Part shown: piece after piece, positions 45,001 to 60,000 of the stretch
Layout: every line of letters begins with the position of its first letter
Position numbering within the stretch: the first letter of the stretch is position 1
Assembly: GCA_030407085.1 (NCBI GenBank)
Contig: CM059586.1
Location: 88,595,501 to 88,659,500 of the forward strand
From: Trichopria drosophilae
Taxonomy: Eukaryota; Arthropoda; Insecta; Hymenoptera; Diapriidae
Length of the DNA: 64,000 nt
Reading direction: 5' to 3'
Position numbers and translations under genes: made by a program
Notes under the pieces: model-generated
Told to the model about the DNA's origin: nothing
The model's input: the letters and a program-made list of their open reading frames with translations, nothing else
Databases searched by the model: none

Positions 45001-48000
45001 AAAAACATCTTGAAGCATCTGATTTTCCTTGAAGCTTGAAACAATAAAATGGAGAAAATAGTAAGAAAACGGCAGTCATTTGAATTTTAAATACTGAATT
45101 TCATGTCTTTATCGCTCATGAAAGCGTTATAAAAGATCGAAAAAATACGAAATATTATACGCATTTAGGTCCCAGCTGTATTATTGTACTTTAAAACACA
45201 AAAAATGCAATCCAACAACCTCCTGCATTTCCGTTGTATATCTGTGTTTACTTATTTAAATTAAAATGATCTCAATGCCAATTCTCTTGGTGATTTGGAA
45301 TAAAGTTTTCATTTTTTTACTGTTGATTTTCAGTCCTTTTTGTTCTTATTTTCATTCCTTCTATTCTCATTCCAGCAGGATCAAGATATTCGTCAGTGAA
45401 TTGGATACTTGAGACGTCTTTGTTCTTAAGTTGCAAGGTGTTAAGTCTGCTTTTACTTTTTTTTAGAAGTTCGTATCGTCGATTGAGCTGCACAAAGTTT
45501 GTTGTACTTGAATACAAAGTTTGAACATTGCCTCTTTCAATTTCTTAACAATTGATGGGGTTGTGGTATTTCTACGATCGTCACATCCGTTTCTAATATA
45601 TTTGTTAGAAGATTTAGTTTTCCTCATTTCTCGGATGGGTTAATTGGAATTTATATATTAGATGGTTGAATGTTACGCACACGGAAAAAACAAATAGCTG
45701 GGTTTACTATTTAAATAGTCGACTCCGCTACCGATTTGTCGCGATCACTATTCACATAGTAAAATTGACTAAAAATTATGGCTATGTAATATCCTACTAT
45801 CTAGTTAGTAGTTCCAAGTATTTACATTTTTTCGCGCAACAGCTTCATAAACTTTAGTAATTTTCCGAATAAAATGTAATTTCCCACCAAAGAAGCATTT
45901 TATTTTTCAACGTAGTTTCCATTCCCTCGATTCACGTAGTCCAATAAATTTATTTATTTTTATAAATAATAAATTTCTTTCAAGGGCCATGAAATAAACT
46001 TATGTATCAGCTGACTCCTCCGCCATTTCTTTGTAAGATTCTAGGATGACCTATTACCTATTACCAGCGACTTGAATGTACGGCGTCACTTGCGTTAGTA
46101 CGATCACAATAATAAGTAAAATTTTTTTTTATCTTAAGGTTCCATACACCTAGAATGGTTATCTACAGCCACAGTTGTAGTAAAGATTAGATATTTCTCT
46201 TCCTATTTAGTGTTTCTACACATTTTTTTTAACAACTGCATTGTAAAGTTTTAACAGTGTTTTTTAAGGTTATAATAGTTTCTACACTTATATACCCAGA
46301 CAGCAAAATAGAAAACGGTTCAGAATGATTTCGAAATGTGCTCTTAAAGAAGTCAGATGACCCACTTCCTGAAGGTTATCTGAACATGAGTTTATAAGGA
46401 TCTCATAATGACATCATGTTCAGAAAACCCTCAGAAAGTGGGTCATCTAACTTCTTGTAGAGCACATTTCGAAATCATTCTGAATTCTTTTTTATTCTGC
46501 TGTCTGGGTAATCAACTCCTAACTTTTTAAATGGATAAATAACTAATAATATGAGAGGAACCCGAATGAAACAAATGTAAACGTTTCACACTGCACAACT
46601 TGTGTCTTCTTATCTTATGGAAATTAGTGGGGGTCCGACATGAAAGTTTTTTAGTTGTGTTTATTTTTATTTTTTGTTTAATTTAATATTTATTGTTATA
46701 TTTAACATTGGTTTTTATTATTGATTCGACCCTAATCATAGATCTGGATGAAGTATTCATTTTGGCCCCTTCCCGCCAAACAATATGCTTAAATTTTTCA
46801 TCAAATGTCGACGTTTCAGATCCCAAAGAACCCAAAAAGACAAAAAAATAACACTTTCTTTGCGTGATCTTGTACGTCTGTACGACCGTATGTGTAATTT
46901 TTTTAATATGCTCTGCAATACGCGAATGTATAATCCTCTCAAGATACATTTTTTTTTAAATTAGGGAAATCCGTCGACCCTTCAGAAATTATGCAATTTT
47001 TACTGCCTGAAACTTTGACCCCTTCCAGTATGGCAATCTGTCACTTAAAAAATTAATGGCATCTTTTCCTGAACGTTTGAGAAAAGAGAATTTGTTTATT
47101 GTTCACATTTTTAGGCAGAAATTGCAGATCTTCAGTGCTTGTCCTCAAAATTACAGTTGTCGCTTTTTCTCGTTGTTGATATATTGAAGTATGCTGGAGC
47201 TCATGGAAACAGTTGGTCTTTTGTTTCCTTATTTTTTTAAAAGTTTGTTCTGTTATTTTTGTTTGATGATGAAATTTTTTACTTTGTAGGACATTTTTCA
47301 ATCAGTGTTCATCACAGACAATTTGAATTTGTTATAAAATCAGTTATTTGCAGTGTAGCATACACGGAGAAAAATGACTCCGCTGGATTAGCTGATTAAT
47401 ATCAGCTAAAATTTTCGGCTGGAATTGCCGAAAATATATGCAATTTTAGCAGTTTTGATTCCGCTAATGTAGCCTTAACCCCACTCAATTCGCGCTTAGC
47501 TCTAAATTTCCGCTACATTAGCAGATTTGTTCCGTTAAATTTTCGGACTTTTTCAGTAAATTTAGCTGAAATTATCGGCTATCCCTACGGAATTCCAACA
47601 GCTGTCCCTATAGGATAAAATTGGTAGAATCTGCGGATTTTTCGGCTGATTTTGCTGATTGTTTTTCTTCGTGTAAGTTTTGTTCGTTGAAATTAATTTA
47701 GATAAATTGTAGAGTTTTTCCTGGTTGTCACATTTTGATGTTCTCCAAATATTTGTTTGCATTTTTTATGTATATATTTTTGATAAGTGCAGCATTAGTA
47801 TTTTCTTTTTAATTTGGAGTTGGGTGATCTGGTGGTGATTTTTATAAGTAATTCATAGTTGTTAATGAATTAATGAAATTCACTTTATACATTTTCATTA
47901 AAATGAGTTGCAAACGAAGCAGTTTATTAGAAAGAAATGTTAATAAGCTGTATATTAATTTTAATTCGATTGAAACAACTGTGCAAACAATTGGTGTTCA

Positions 48001-51000
48001 GCGGAATGTTTTATCAACTCACGGTTTTCTTTTTCGATTATTAGGCCTTGGTGTATAATAAAATTGAACGTATGTTAAATACGGTTCCATTTACCGGAAG
48101 TACAATCATATAACTTATTATCGACGTAAACTGGGTTAGTTGACCCCGACAAATTGCAGATTACACGTCATGGGCTGTCTGACACATCAGCCGATCCATA
48201 CTAAACAACTAGTATCTACAACCACTAAACAACAACTACCTTTTTCGACGCTATCTATGGCGATATTATTTAGTGTCCACAGAGTCACTGATTGTACATT
48301 CGAGCAAATTGTGAAATACGCTACATCATGATATTAGAGCTGGCAATACACTAACAAAGTTTAAAAACATTTTCTCATTTTTTGTGGATGTTGGTAAGCT
48401 GCAACGTGGTGGGTCATTTATTGTAATTAGTCTAAAATACTTTAGTATTGTAATACACTATTATTTTTGTGCAAACTTATTGTATGGTTCACGCAAAGCA
48501 TTTTAAATTCAGCGTCATGAATAAATAAATTCAATAAAGTAATTCTAAAAACTTAGTAATAGTGTTTGTTGTTGGCTTACTAAATCTAGTATGAATAAAT
48601 ATTACACGAGAAAAGATGGCAGTATTGTAATTCACTGTACTTCCTGATTGATAAAGCAAAATGCAATGTTTATGCAAGGATTGCAACTAATCTCTCTGGG
48701 GATTTTCTACTAGTGTTGGCTAATACGTGTATATTAACTATTTAAAACGTTTCTGCAACCAATGATATTCAGATAAGGGCATAAAAACTTTTAGGTTGCT
48801 GAGAGGAAACTTAGACTAGTATAGATGGGAACAACTTTAAAATTACATATTTGTTTACATAACAATCTATTGTGTGTAACTGCTTGTTAAATTTGATGTG
48901 ATGTAATTTTTTGTTATTTATAAACCAACGAAAAAAATTATTAACATTGTAGTATAAAAAAGTTTGATTGAAATTGTTAACATACCACGCACGGTCCCTG
49001 CATCCAAGGCTCGCCATCGATCTGCATGGGAAACCGTTTGGCAGTTGTTATCTTGACGCTACTGCATTGCGCTAATCTTTTCCCGGATGCACGAAGACCC
49101 GTTTTCACTTGTCCCATGTGCAAGCAATTTTCCAATCCAATAACCTCGATCAGGTTATCGCCAATATCTACATTTTATACCAATCTTGTAAAACGGAAAT
49201 TTACATTTCACTTTACGAATCATTTCAAAGCAAATTTCAACGTTTTTTTGTTGTCTTTTAAAGACTTAGTTGTTTATAGACAATACATCCGTTAAAAATG
49301 CATTTTTTTATACGTTTCATCGACCAAGATAATAATTGCTCTCAAATGTTGAAAAAATGATAAATAATAATTTACTGAAGTTTATTACATATATATTTTG
49401 GTGCACAGAGTAAAATTGTTTACAAAATTTCATCATCTCAGATTGTAATGTAAAAATATTTCATTATTCTCGGATTCTACTATATCTCTAGAATTTGTTG
49501 AAACAGTAAAATTTCCAAACCATTTTTTGTTATGCGACTAAAATTGTTTCAACGATATCAATCTTACAAATAAGGTTTTCTTTGTTTGTACTTTTACAGC
49601 AAGGCTTTGCTATGAAAGCTTGTCTTTTTAAGTCTGCGTGTGTCTCTTTTATGACTTTTACGAATCGAAAATATCATATGATAGTATCAAAATATTTGTT
49701 ACATGTTAGTCATTTTTTATTGCATCGATATTAGTATTGGACATCAAATGCATCGAACATTTCTTAAGTAGTAAGTGAAATAATTCAAGGCTAAAGTATT
49801 ATATTAGTTTGTTCAAATAATTCAATGAATTTTTGTTTTGAAGATAATGCAAGCTTTCTTTTAGTATACTCAAGACATGTAATGTGACATTCCTAGAGCA
49901 ATTCCGGCGTAAAATCACAGCATCAAAAAAACATATTACTTAGAAATATATTTAGTATAATAAGATATTATACTTTAGCGACCGTTTGAAATTTAACAAT
50001 AAAAATAGTTTTGTACATTTTTGTTCGTTTAAAAAAAATAAAACAATGCAGTTCAGTTTAAATATATATATGAATATATATTATTTACTCTTTAAACTGA
50101 ACTGTATTTTTTTATTCTTTGTTTTTGTATATGTATAGAAAGGGTAGCATGATTTCAGATTTAAATTCTATGCGATTTTGGTAAAAAAGTACCAAAATTG
50201 AATCTGAGACATAGAATTAGATCAACCTGCTATAAAATACTTTTTTTTTAATAACTCGACTGGGCCTGAAGTTTATTCGAAGAGTGTGTTCTGATTGTAA
50301 ATATTTTTTGAAGCATTCTATAACTACTTCTAAGATAATTTTTTGTTTGTTTTCAAGGACAAAATAATTAAACTTTTCTAGATTTCAAGACTCATAACGG
50401 CTTTCTTTTAAACGATAGACTTTAGAGAAAATGTTCTTAGAACAAAATTGTTTTAGAATTGGTTAAAAAATGCTTTTTCAAAACTTTTCAAATTTTTTAA
50501 ATGATTTTTGTCAAAATTTTGATTTTTGGAACTTTTGGTAAACCAAAATTGCATCAATAGTTTCACACAAAATTTGAAGATATTATTAAGTCGATTCTAA
50601 GATATTTTTATTCTAAGAAAAGTTTCTCTAAAGACTACGGCCTTAAAAATAAAATGTGTTAATTTAAAAAAAAATTGTCATTGCGGCTGATATTTTGGAT
50701 TCTCCTTGCTGTAAAAGATGTTTTTCTTCCACAATTGTTTAGTACAACTATCGGGTCCACCGATAACACACATCTGAAATGTGATGTTATGTAATCAATG
50801 ATAACCGATGTACGAGTATTTCAATGTGTCAGACACTACTGACAATAATTTAAAAAATTTAATTCCATAACATTATACAAGAATACTCTATATATGTCAT
50901 TATTTTATGATACGATTCTATTAAATAAATGATTTTGCTGCTCATTCAAAAAAGATCTCAATAATAATCACATTATACGTGTTGGTCATAAATTATTAAA

Positions 51001-54000
51001 AATGTATTTATGAATGAAATTTTAATTTTGAAAAAGTAAGAAGTCATTTACATATCATTTTTTGTGAATACCTTCAATTAATAAACTTTTTACACAATAT
51101 ACAATTTAAAAAATAGTAAACTGCTCAAGTTTTAGGAAAACCCAGATGGAAATTCATTCGGGAACACTACACGGAAAAATAGAAATAGTTGTTTTCACCA
51201 TGTAAATATTAGGATCTTGCCCAACAACGGTTTTTAGATAGATTTAATTAATATTTAACGGTAGGCTTGGACTATAATATAACCTAACTTGTCACTATTT
51301 GGATAATAAAATTAAATAAAAACAATAGGTGTGTCTTATCGTACTATTTAGTCAGCAGTTCTAACCATTTAAATTTTCCATGTAGATTATTAATAAAAAG
51401 CATGCCTAGTCTGTAGATTAAATCCAGTATTTTGAAAAAATATAACAAGCCGTTTCTTATTTTAGTTCATTCACAGTTATTTTAGTTTGTAATGGAATTC
51501 ATAACGTAAAATGTGTATGGCGTCCGAATTATGTTGAAATAAAATTAATTATCGAAAGAAACAGAAATCGTCTTACAAAAAGAAAATATTATTATGAAAA
51601 GAATACATCTGTAAAACAATTTCGAGATTTAACACATGGGACATTAATTACACTGGTCAGCAGTGAAATTCTTTCAAAGATGAAAATAGCTGAATTTTGT
51701 CAATTTTGGATCGCTGAATCCGAATCCGATAATAAAAAATCTTGATTAGTTCTTGCTTCCAAGATATATGAGGTAAAAGTTCGAAAAAACGTCGTTAGTA
51801 ATGGATTAAAATAATGCTTCTAACTTCGACTTTAGGGGGGGGGGGGATGTAACACAACAAAAAAAGAAACCTTTGCCTTAAATGGTCATTTTTCTTTTTG
51901 CATGAAATACCGGTCCGATCTTGTACGGCTGTAACTACTGCAACTATTATGCTTTATATTAAAATATTAGGCGAGCAGGAAATTTTGCGGTTCACATTTT
52001 TTTGATGAACCGTTTTTAATGAAATTTGGTATACAAGGGTTTTTGGGGCCACTAGTTACAAATCTCAACTCAAATTTTGGAAATTAAAACTGGCGAATCA
52101 AAGATTGCGGCCAAAAATTAAAATGTTACTTTTCTTCATTAAAATAATACACAGTTTTTTTTTGAGACCGCTCAAAAACCCTTGTACACCAAATTTCACT
52201 AAAAACGGTTCATCACGAAAATGTGAACCACAAAAGTTCCCGCTTGCCTAATATTTTAATTTAAAGCACAACCGTTGTAGTAGTTACAGCCGTACAAGAT
52301 CAGACCGGTATTTCATGCATACGACGGTTTTCGAACTTTGACCCCATGTATCCTGGAAACAAGAGCTAATCAAATTTTTTTATTATCAGATACGGATTCA
52401 GTTACCCAAAATTGACAAATGTTAGCTATTTTCATCTCCGAAAGATTAAATTGCTTCAATTTTGTCGACCAGTGTTATCGGAACTTAAATAGATGGCGCC
52501 GCTAATGTCATGTCGCGTTTACTTCTCGATAGTACCAACCTTCAAAAGATACAATCGAGTCTTTGAAGATAAATTGACCTTTGCCTTTCAGTTAAAACAG
52601 TTATTAATTTTAAAAATGACGTTTTATTTCAACAATGTTTCAAAAACGTTACTGAAAAAAGTTTTTATTTGGCTAATAAAAGTTTATAAAAAAATTGTTT
52701 TCTTTGGGATTCAATTCAGGAAGAAATGGATAAATTTTGAATTTTATCATGTTTCTAATAAAGGTTATATTTTCGTTTATATCGCGACTAATTCTTATTA
52801 TAGAAAACTGTTTACCCGGTTCGAATTTCCACCTGGGAATTTGATATTTTTCCTTGAAATATTAAAGCAGTTATAAAGAAAAAACCAGCAAGAGGCATAC
52901 TATACAGTTCGTAAGAGTAATATTAATAATGCATTTGTGAAAACCTTGAATTGCGACGGTGAGATCGACGGAATTGAAACTACTCGTACTAAGTTCTTTA
53001 TCGGGGCGCTTTTTTCTTTTTCCTAAAGTTCCGAGACGACTTCTCGAGTGATATTCGCCCCAAAGGTTCGAACCACCATGGGTGAAGGGAATGTTCAGCA
53101 GTGCAATGCCCTGAAGAGATGGTCCATTGGCTAAATCCAAGGGTACTCCGTCACACTATAATTATATTCATTTTTCGTAATTAATATATTCTATTGTTTA
53201 TAAAATAAAGTGTGTATTAAATTATAAATTATTGTGTGTTAAAAATTACAAATTCCAATAAATAGCACAGGTCTTCATAGTTTTTTTAGATATCGGACTG
53301 GTTTCCGACGTAATTTTATACCCTGAACACGATCCCAGGTTCCAAAATTGCGTATCATGTGAGGATGTTGCGAAATATGGGGGTAAACAGTCAAAATAAC
53401 GTGATTTTGGGTATTTTGATTCCTACTTTTCTCACATGTCTGACGTGATTGAGACTTAATTCAGTCTATGCTAAATTTAAAACTTGAATCTTACCCGATA
53501 TACAGTTTACAACAACAATTTTTTTTTAGTCCTACATATAATCTTATGTAGTGTACGATTTAAGCTTTACTTTAAATCTATGTAGACGTTTCTAACATAT
53601 CAGTGTAAACATAAAACAAATACTGAAAACACTAAAAATCCAATGGTACTCTTTTTTTGGGACCTTCACTCCCACTTTTCTCAAAATCCTGACGTGATAA
53701 GCACTTTTAGAATCCGGGATCGTATACAGCGCCTAAAAATACATCGCAAACCATTTCGGTATATCAAAAGAAAAAGTCTCATTTCTTCGATCTGTGTAAT
53801 TAACAAAGCATGACATATCTTGAAAATAATTCTAAGCAACAATTAATACTTTATTATACTCACTATAATTTCAAGGTCCTCGTGGAGGTTCTTACAACTC
53901 GCAGCAAATTGTTCGGTCGTGGCGTACTCAAAATACCAAAGTTTATTTTTCATTCGACTGTTGAATTTTTCGGGATTTTTCTCCCTCTCCACGTGGAATT

Positions 54001-57000
54001 TGACGCAAATCGCAGCGTCTACTCCGACGGAGAAATAATTGTTGATGATATTGTAAGGGATACTATCTTGGTTCGGTTTCTTTTCTTCTTGTTGATCCGT
54101 GACGTCGATTTGCCACCGATCCATCATTACTGGTGTAGCCTTTTCAATTTTCTAAGATTGCAAATAGAAAAAGTTGTGCATAAAATACATTGAATAATTA
54201 TAACAACATAACACTATATGACTCAAGGATAATATTTAGACTAACTAATATACAAAGTATAACGTCGATGTGACTTAGTATAGTAAAAAAGGTGGAAAAA
54301 TCAATTGAAAAGAATGTCAACTGTTTATTTCACATAAATATTGGCGAATAGTTTTTAAAAAACGTAATCTATTTCGAGCGATTTTTTCAATTTCAAATAT
54401 TCCGGAGGAGAAAGTTTATCAACGGGAAAATGTATAAAAAGTGCCCAAAATTATATTTGTACCACATTAGATTTTTTTTTATTTTGACGTTGAAGAATTC
54501 CGAATTTGATTGTCTGAGAATTGTTTAGTTTTTAACGATGAAATAAATATTTTCGGGTCTACAATCATGTCTCTTTTTTATAATCCAATCTCAATAATTT
54601 ATTTCAAATGTATTTAACAATGTATTTAATAAGGCAGAAGTACCGGATGTGGAAATTTTCAAAAAATCATAACTTTGCAACAAAAAATCGTAGCGACTTT
54701 TATAAAAATTGAATTTCAAGGTCTTGATTTGTAGTATTTACAAAAAAAATTGGCAATATCCAGAAAAATGTATTAATCATCCGGTGAAGGATAAAAGTTG
54801 GAAGAAAAAAGTTGCAAAATTCGACATTTTGAAAATACAATAACTAAGACAAAATAATGTCTGATGTAAAACTGTATGCATCAATTGAAATCTTTATTCC
54901 TCTACTTTAAAAGATTTCGTTTGCGTTTTTTGAATATCTCAAAGGATTCGGTGGTATGACACGTTATTTGACGAGTTGGAAAATTCAGAGCGTTCACGAA
55001 CTTTTGGCCGGTAGTGTAATTCTAACCGATAAATGGAGAAAATATATTTTTAACTAGGTAAACATATATTTAATTAATAATTTACTCGTGTCAATTTGTA
55101 TGTTTTTTAATTCTGAAAGTATTTAGCCGAGTTAATCAATATTGTGTCCTTTATATTGAATCTCCATTTTGGATACGAAAAGTATGTTCACATAATATTA
55201 GGAATACATGACACTAACAATTTTTGCTAGAAATCATTAAATCATTTGTTGAAATAAATTGTTCACATATATTTGAATTGCAAAACACAGATTAGATTAG
55301 TCAGCACAGAAGACCAAACTTCCAAGTTCGCAAAAAAGTTTGAAAATAAGCCACCGTCTTGGATATTCTACGTAAAAAATAAAACAACATAATGTATCTT
55401 TTAAGCAGGCACATTTTATGACCGTTTTATACGTTTTCCTGCTTGTAAATTCCATGTTTTGTAACAGAACCAAAGAAATAAAGAGTTGAAAAAATATCGC
55501 TGAAATATTATAACGTTTTTTAATATGTAACCGCCGTTTCTTGACAATAGTCGACAACATTCATTTCAATTGTTTATCCATGTTTTTTGCACTGTTTTTT
55601 GGGAAACATAAACTATTGTAGCTGTTACTGTATAATCCGATAAATTTTTCGAAACTGAATTCGTTTTGAAATTTACAATAAGTGATTAATTATTATGAAT
55701 GTTGAATGTTTAAAAAATTTAATATTCGATCGATTTTTTTAGCTATTCTTCTTAACTTACTGATTTTATATTATTTTTAATTACATTTTCTAAAATGGTG
55801 TTTCTAAACAAATATATACACTACCACTTGAATTAAAAAAAACAAGAATAAGGTAAGAATAATTCACGTATCTATCTTTTAAATTACTTTTCAATTCTAA
55901 TTTTTGTATACATGGAAATTAAGTTTACCTTCAAAACTTTATTGATGGCTTCCCCTTCGTATCCGCCACCCCATCTCAAACACCTTGCCAAATCGTTACC
56001 AGTACCAAGTGGTATTACTGCTACCGCTGGCTGTTGTTCAAATTGTATTCGATCTAAAAAATACAAGTTTATACCTACATTTTAAAACATTATAAAATAC
56101 GTAAATGTAAATAAATACACTTTGAATGCATTAAATAAATAATTTTATCTAAATAAATTGAATCCTAAAACTTCTGTAAAAATCAGGAATTGTTTTTTTT
56201 TTATGAAATGAAATTAAAAGTTAAAGTCTCTCTATCGGCGTTTATCTCTCTGGTTCAACAGTAAAGTGCAACGCTGCAGAATAAACACCTTTTATGTTTG
56301 CGATTTTATCATCATTATTATAAACTAGACCTAATATTTTGGTGATAGTGCGTAAACATTATAATAAAAATCTTCTCGTCAATTATATTTATAAACTTGG
56401 AGTTCTTTATTTTTTTTAATGCGATATTACAAGCATCAATCCAACTAAATTGTGATGTGATGTTCATTTTGCATAAGATTTAATAGAGTGTAATTTGAAA
56501 TCATGAACCTCAATTAATATATTTGCGAGATCAATAGTATTTTGTGCATATTTTTGCAATTTCCTAATCTACATCATTTTACCTTCATACATCTCCTTAA
56601 TTGTTATAATTATGTGCTTCTTTATTTATTAATATTGTGCTTCAATGAAAAGACCACGTTATATAGTAATACAAAATGTAAAAAATCCTCGTGATGGCTG
56701 GCACATTATTGCAAATTACGTCTTTTCCTGATATCGTACCTTCTCTATTTTATACGACATCTTATGACTATTTTAGAAGACATCTATTACGTAACAAGAA
56801 AAATTCTGCACAGGTACAATTTCTATTGCTTCATAAAATAAGTCTATACTATTCCAGGAATTACCAACATTAAAATTGGAGGTAATAAAAAGTTTCATTT
56901 AATTTTCATTAGGTGCACCGTGCGTCATAAAATCTGCAGCTTTGCTATTGTTTTCGTGTTTCTGTCCTACATTTACTCTAATTCCTTTTATAAATTAATT

Positions 57001-60000
57001 TCCACCGGTTACTTTAGTTTATTTTCAAAATTTATAAATCAGCCGATAATTCAAGATAATAATATACTTTTAATAAAGAATTTAAATGATTAATTTCAAA
57101 ATATCCCGAAAAATCTAGTAATATCTCAACACGAAATAAACAACAAATTAAATTTGTTAAATATGATGAATATTTATAATAACAAATATTTACCCATCGT
57201 TTCAAGAACCCATCCTACTGTGCCATCACCGCCGCAACAAATGACCTTGAATTCTTCAACGTCTTTGAACATTAATAAACCTTGCATTGGGCCGCCAATA
57301 GCAAGATTGTGCACTTGCCGAGGATTCAGAATGTACTGGAACTTCCTTAACATTCGTTCCCCTTGACGACCCCCCGATTTTGGATTAATGAACACCAGTA
57401 GCGGCTTACTGCCCGGAGGAGGGGTAATTTGGAACGACATTGCTGGCTGCTGATTGGACGATGATCCGGTAGATAAAAAACCTCCCTGTAATGAATGATT
57501 CCCCTTTAAACCAAGAGGAGTTAAATAATTTAAACATGTGAGATAAATATTTTTGCCCAACTCGCAACGTCGAATTTTTTAACTCTTATTTCGAAACTAA
57601 CTTAGTTAGTAGAAAAATCTCTTGTGGTATCAAATCGTGCTTTCAGAATTTTTAATTATTATTGTATACAAATATAAAGCTAAAAAATCCATTCTAAAAA
57701 TCATTGTAAAGTTTAAAATATCAAATTCAAATTATTTGAAAATGTACAACTTTTCAAAGAATACGTTTGGTTCTCAAATTGTTACAATTTTGTCCGCCAT
57801 ACCGGATCCGCCATTATGAATTTCGAAAAATTGATGTGGGATTCGGAATCAGTGACCACGAAAACATAAGTAAAAATAATTAAAACTACATGTTTACTGT
57901 CGAATTTCTTCGGAATTTAATTAATCGTATGAAAAGTGATATTTTTAAGTGTAAATTTGTTTATGACAAAAACAATAACCTTACTAAAAATTCTATAATT
58001 TTGACAAATATAAACTCTTATCACATTAAAAATGCAAAATAAATAGTAAAGTAGGACCAAATAAGAAGGCTGAAACTGACACAACTTTAGTGGCAACAAA
58101 GACATCTCTCTAATTTTTTCCACAAATGCTTTGTTTCATATGGTAAGTAACCCAAGTAAGATTTTGCTTGAAAATATCGTGTCCAAAATATTAAGGCTTC
58201 AACGGGCTGAAATGTACTTTGAAAAATTCCGAGATTCCAGACCGAAAATGCCCACGGAAGGATTTTTTCCACAAATGTTAATTCCGTGTGTGTTTCTTTT
58301 TCAAAATTTGTTATTTCTATGCTATTAAATATCCAACTGTTTTATAGGTCTCTGATAACGAAGCCGAAGTCAGATTTCAAAAATACACAATGACGGATTT
58401 AAAAAAAAGACCATAATCGATTAAAAATTAATTTTTTCATATTTCTTAAAAATTTAGTTTCCTCATAACAGAGAAAATTAATGATGAAAATTATTGAAAA
58501 ATATATACGCTTTTCTCTGAGCATAATCAAGTTCAATAGGGTTTTTAATCATGATAAATTGTTACAACAGGAATTGAATCAAACAAAACCAATAGTCACA
58601 TTTAATTATCTATTAAAAAATAATATTTTACTTATATATTAATAATATATAATCTTTAGAGTGGAGTGAATCTGACAATTTTTTAAATAACACTTATGTT
58701 TCGGTAGTTTTCGATGCGCTAAATCCGAAAATGACCATAACAAAATTCTAACCAAATATTTCACATTATCCCCATCGTTCCAAAGATGCCGTTTTTGGAG
58801 TGTTTTTGTTTCATTTACTACTAGTTTCGCCAATTTTTTAAAAATATTTGTTTTTATTAGAAGTTATGTTCAGACTATATATCTTTCAAAACCTATATAA
58901 AAAAAAATTTGCATTACTGAAGCCCTTGAAAAAACGATAAATATACGGTAATTTTTTAGAAAATCGTTAAAAAAAATTTTTTTAATTTAAATTAAAAAAA
59001 AATGTCTTTAGATTCTTTGGATCACTCCGGACAAAAAATATCTGTTGTGAATTTTGGGTAAAATGCATATTTTCGGAGATAAAAATTGCCAAGCTTTTAA
59101 AAAACGATATTTTGTGAACTTTGTCAATTTTTATCGCCAAAAATAAGCATTTTACGAAAAATTTACAAGAGACATTTCTTGTCCAGAATGACTCAAAGAA
59201 TCTAAAAATTTTTGTTAAGATCGACAAATTTAGGTGTAACAATTTTCTGAAATATGACTGTATTTAGCAATTTTTCACAAGATCCAGTAATTACAAAAAA
59301 AAATTGTACATGGGTTTTAAAGATATATAGTCTGTGGATAACTTCCAATAAAAAAATACTTTTAAAAGATTGACAAAACTAGTAGTACATGAAACAAATC
59401 CCCCCAAAAAACTGCATGTTAGGATCGTCGTTGCGAATGTGAAACATTTTTTAACATTTTGTTATGTTCATTTTCATGTTTAGCGCATCGAAAACTACCG
59501 AAACATAAGTGTTATATAAAAAATTGTCAGATTCACTACACCCTAATATTCTTATTTCTTGCAGCTTTATGTCAAGAATGTAATATTTATACCGATGTTT
59601 ATAGAGCAACTTACGTATATGAAAAATAATAAAACTAAATAATGATATATATAAAACAATGAAACTTACAGAACTAATGGAAGACGAATCCTTTTCGTGC
59701 TTACTACCACGTTTGCTATCTCTTGAAAGTGACCGCTGTCTGTCCAAAACGACTGGACATATAGCTGTTGGTGGCAAAATATGGACTGCATTTTCGCCTA
59801 GTGTACATTCCGCCCTTATTTGCGAAACACACCTATTGTGAAGCTGGACATAAAGTTTCATGTGATTGTAATCCATACGTCAAAAACAAAGAATTCATAG
59901 TTAGCTTTTACTTTTATGAATTTTATTTGTTCAAAAAAGTGAAGTGACTGAGCATTAAATAATTCATAAGTTCCATAATGTCATTTAAAATTTAAAATAA

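Larger units (their letters stand above)
42046..48985 (-). other. Dgk last intron (6.9 kb)
   Basis: Contains an unrecognised 87-codon frame (42679-42942), a TTAGG-flavoured repeat (43185-43411), a GC-rich fold-back (44395-44775) and three TA-flanked MITEs (45678, 46295, 47363). The remaining stretches (44780-45670, 46510-47360, 47680-48980) show no gene. Confidence 0.75.
49168..52944 (-). other. Dgk intron (3.8 kb) with fold-backs
   Basis: Contains a short hairpin (50047-50107), fold-back pairs around 50160-50215 and 50385-50645, a MITE (51169-51384) and a long fold-back (51649-52478). The parts 49170-50040, 50650-51165 and 52480-52940 show no supported gene. Confidence 0.7.
57486..59669 (-). 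other. Dgk intron (2.2 kb) with repeats
   Basis: Holds a MITE fragment with the GGCGGATCC module (57790-57870) and a 0.9-kb fold-back (58657-59546). The rest shows no gene. Confidence 0.7.

Noticed and set aside
52493..52876. Open frame of 127 codons on the plus strand
   Set aside because: Composition (Phe, Lys, Ile, Leu) is what random AT-rich DNA gives, no domain is recognisable, and it is antisense within a Dgk intron. Not supported as a gene.
53810..54193. 127-codon plus-strand frame
   Set aside because: It is the antisense shadow of the conserved Dgk exon 53864-54151.
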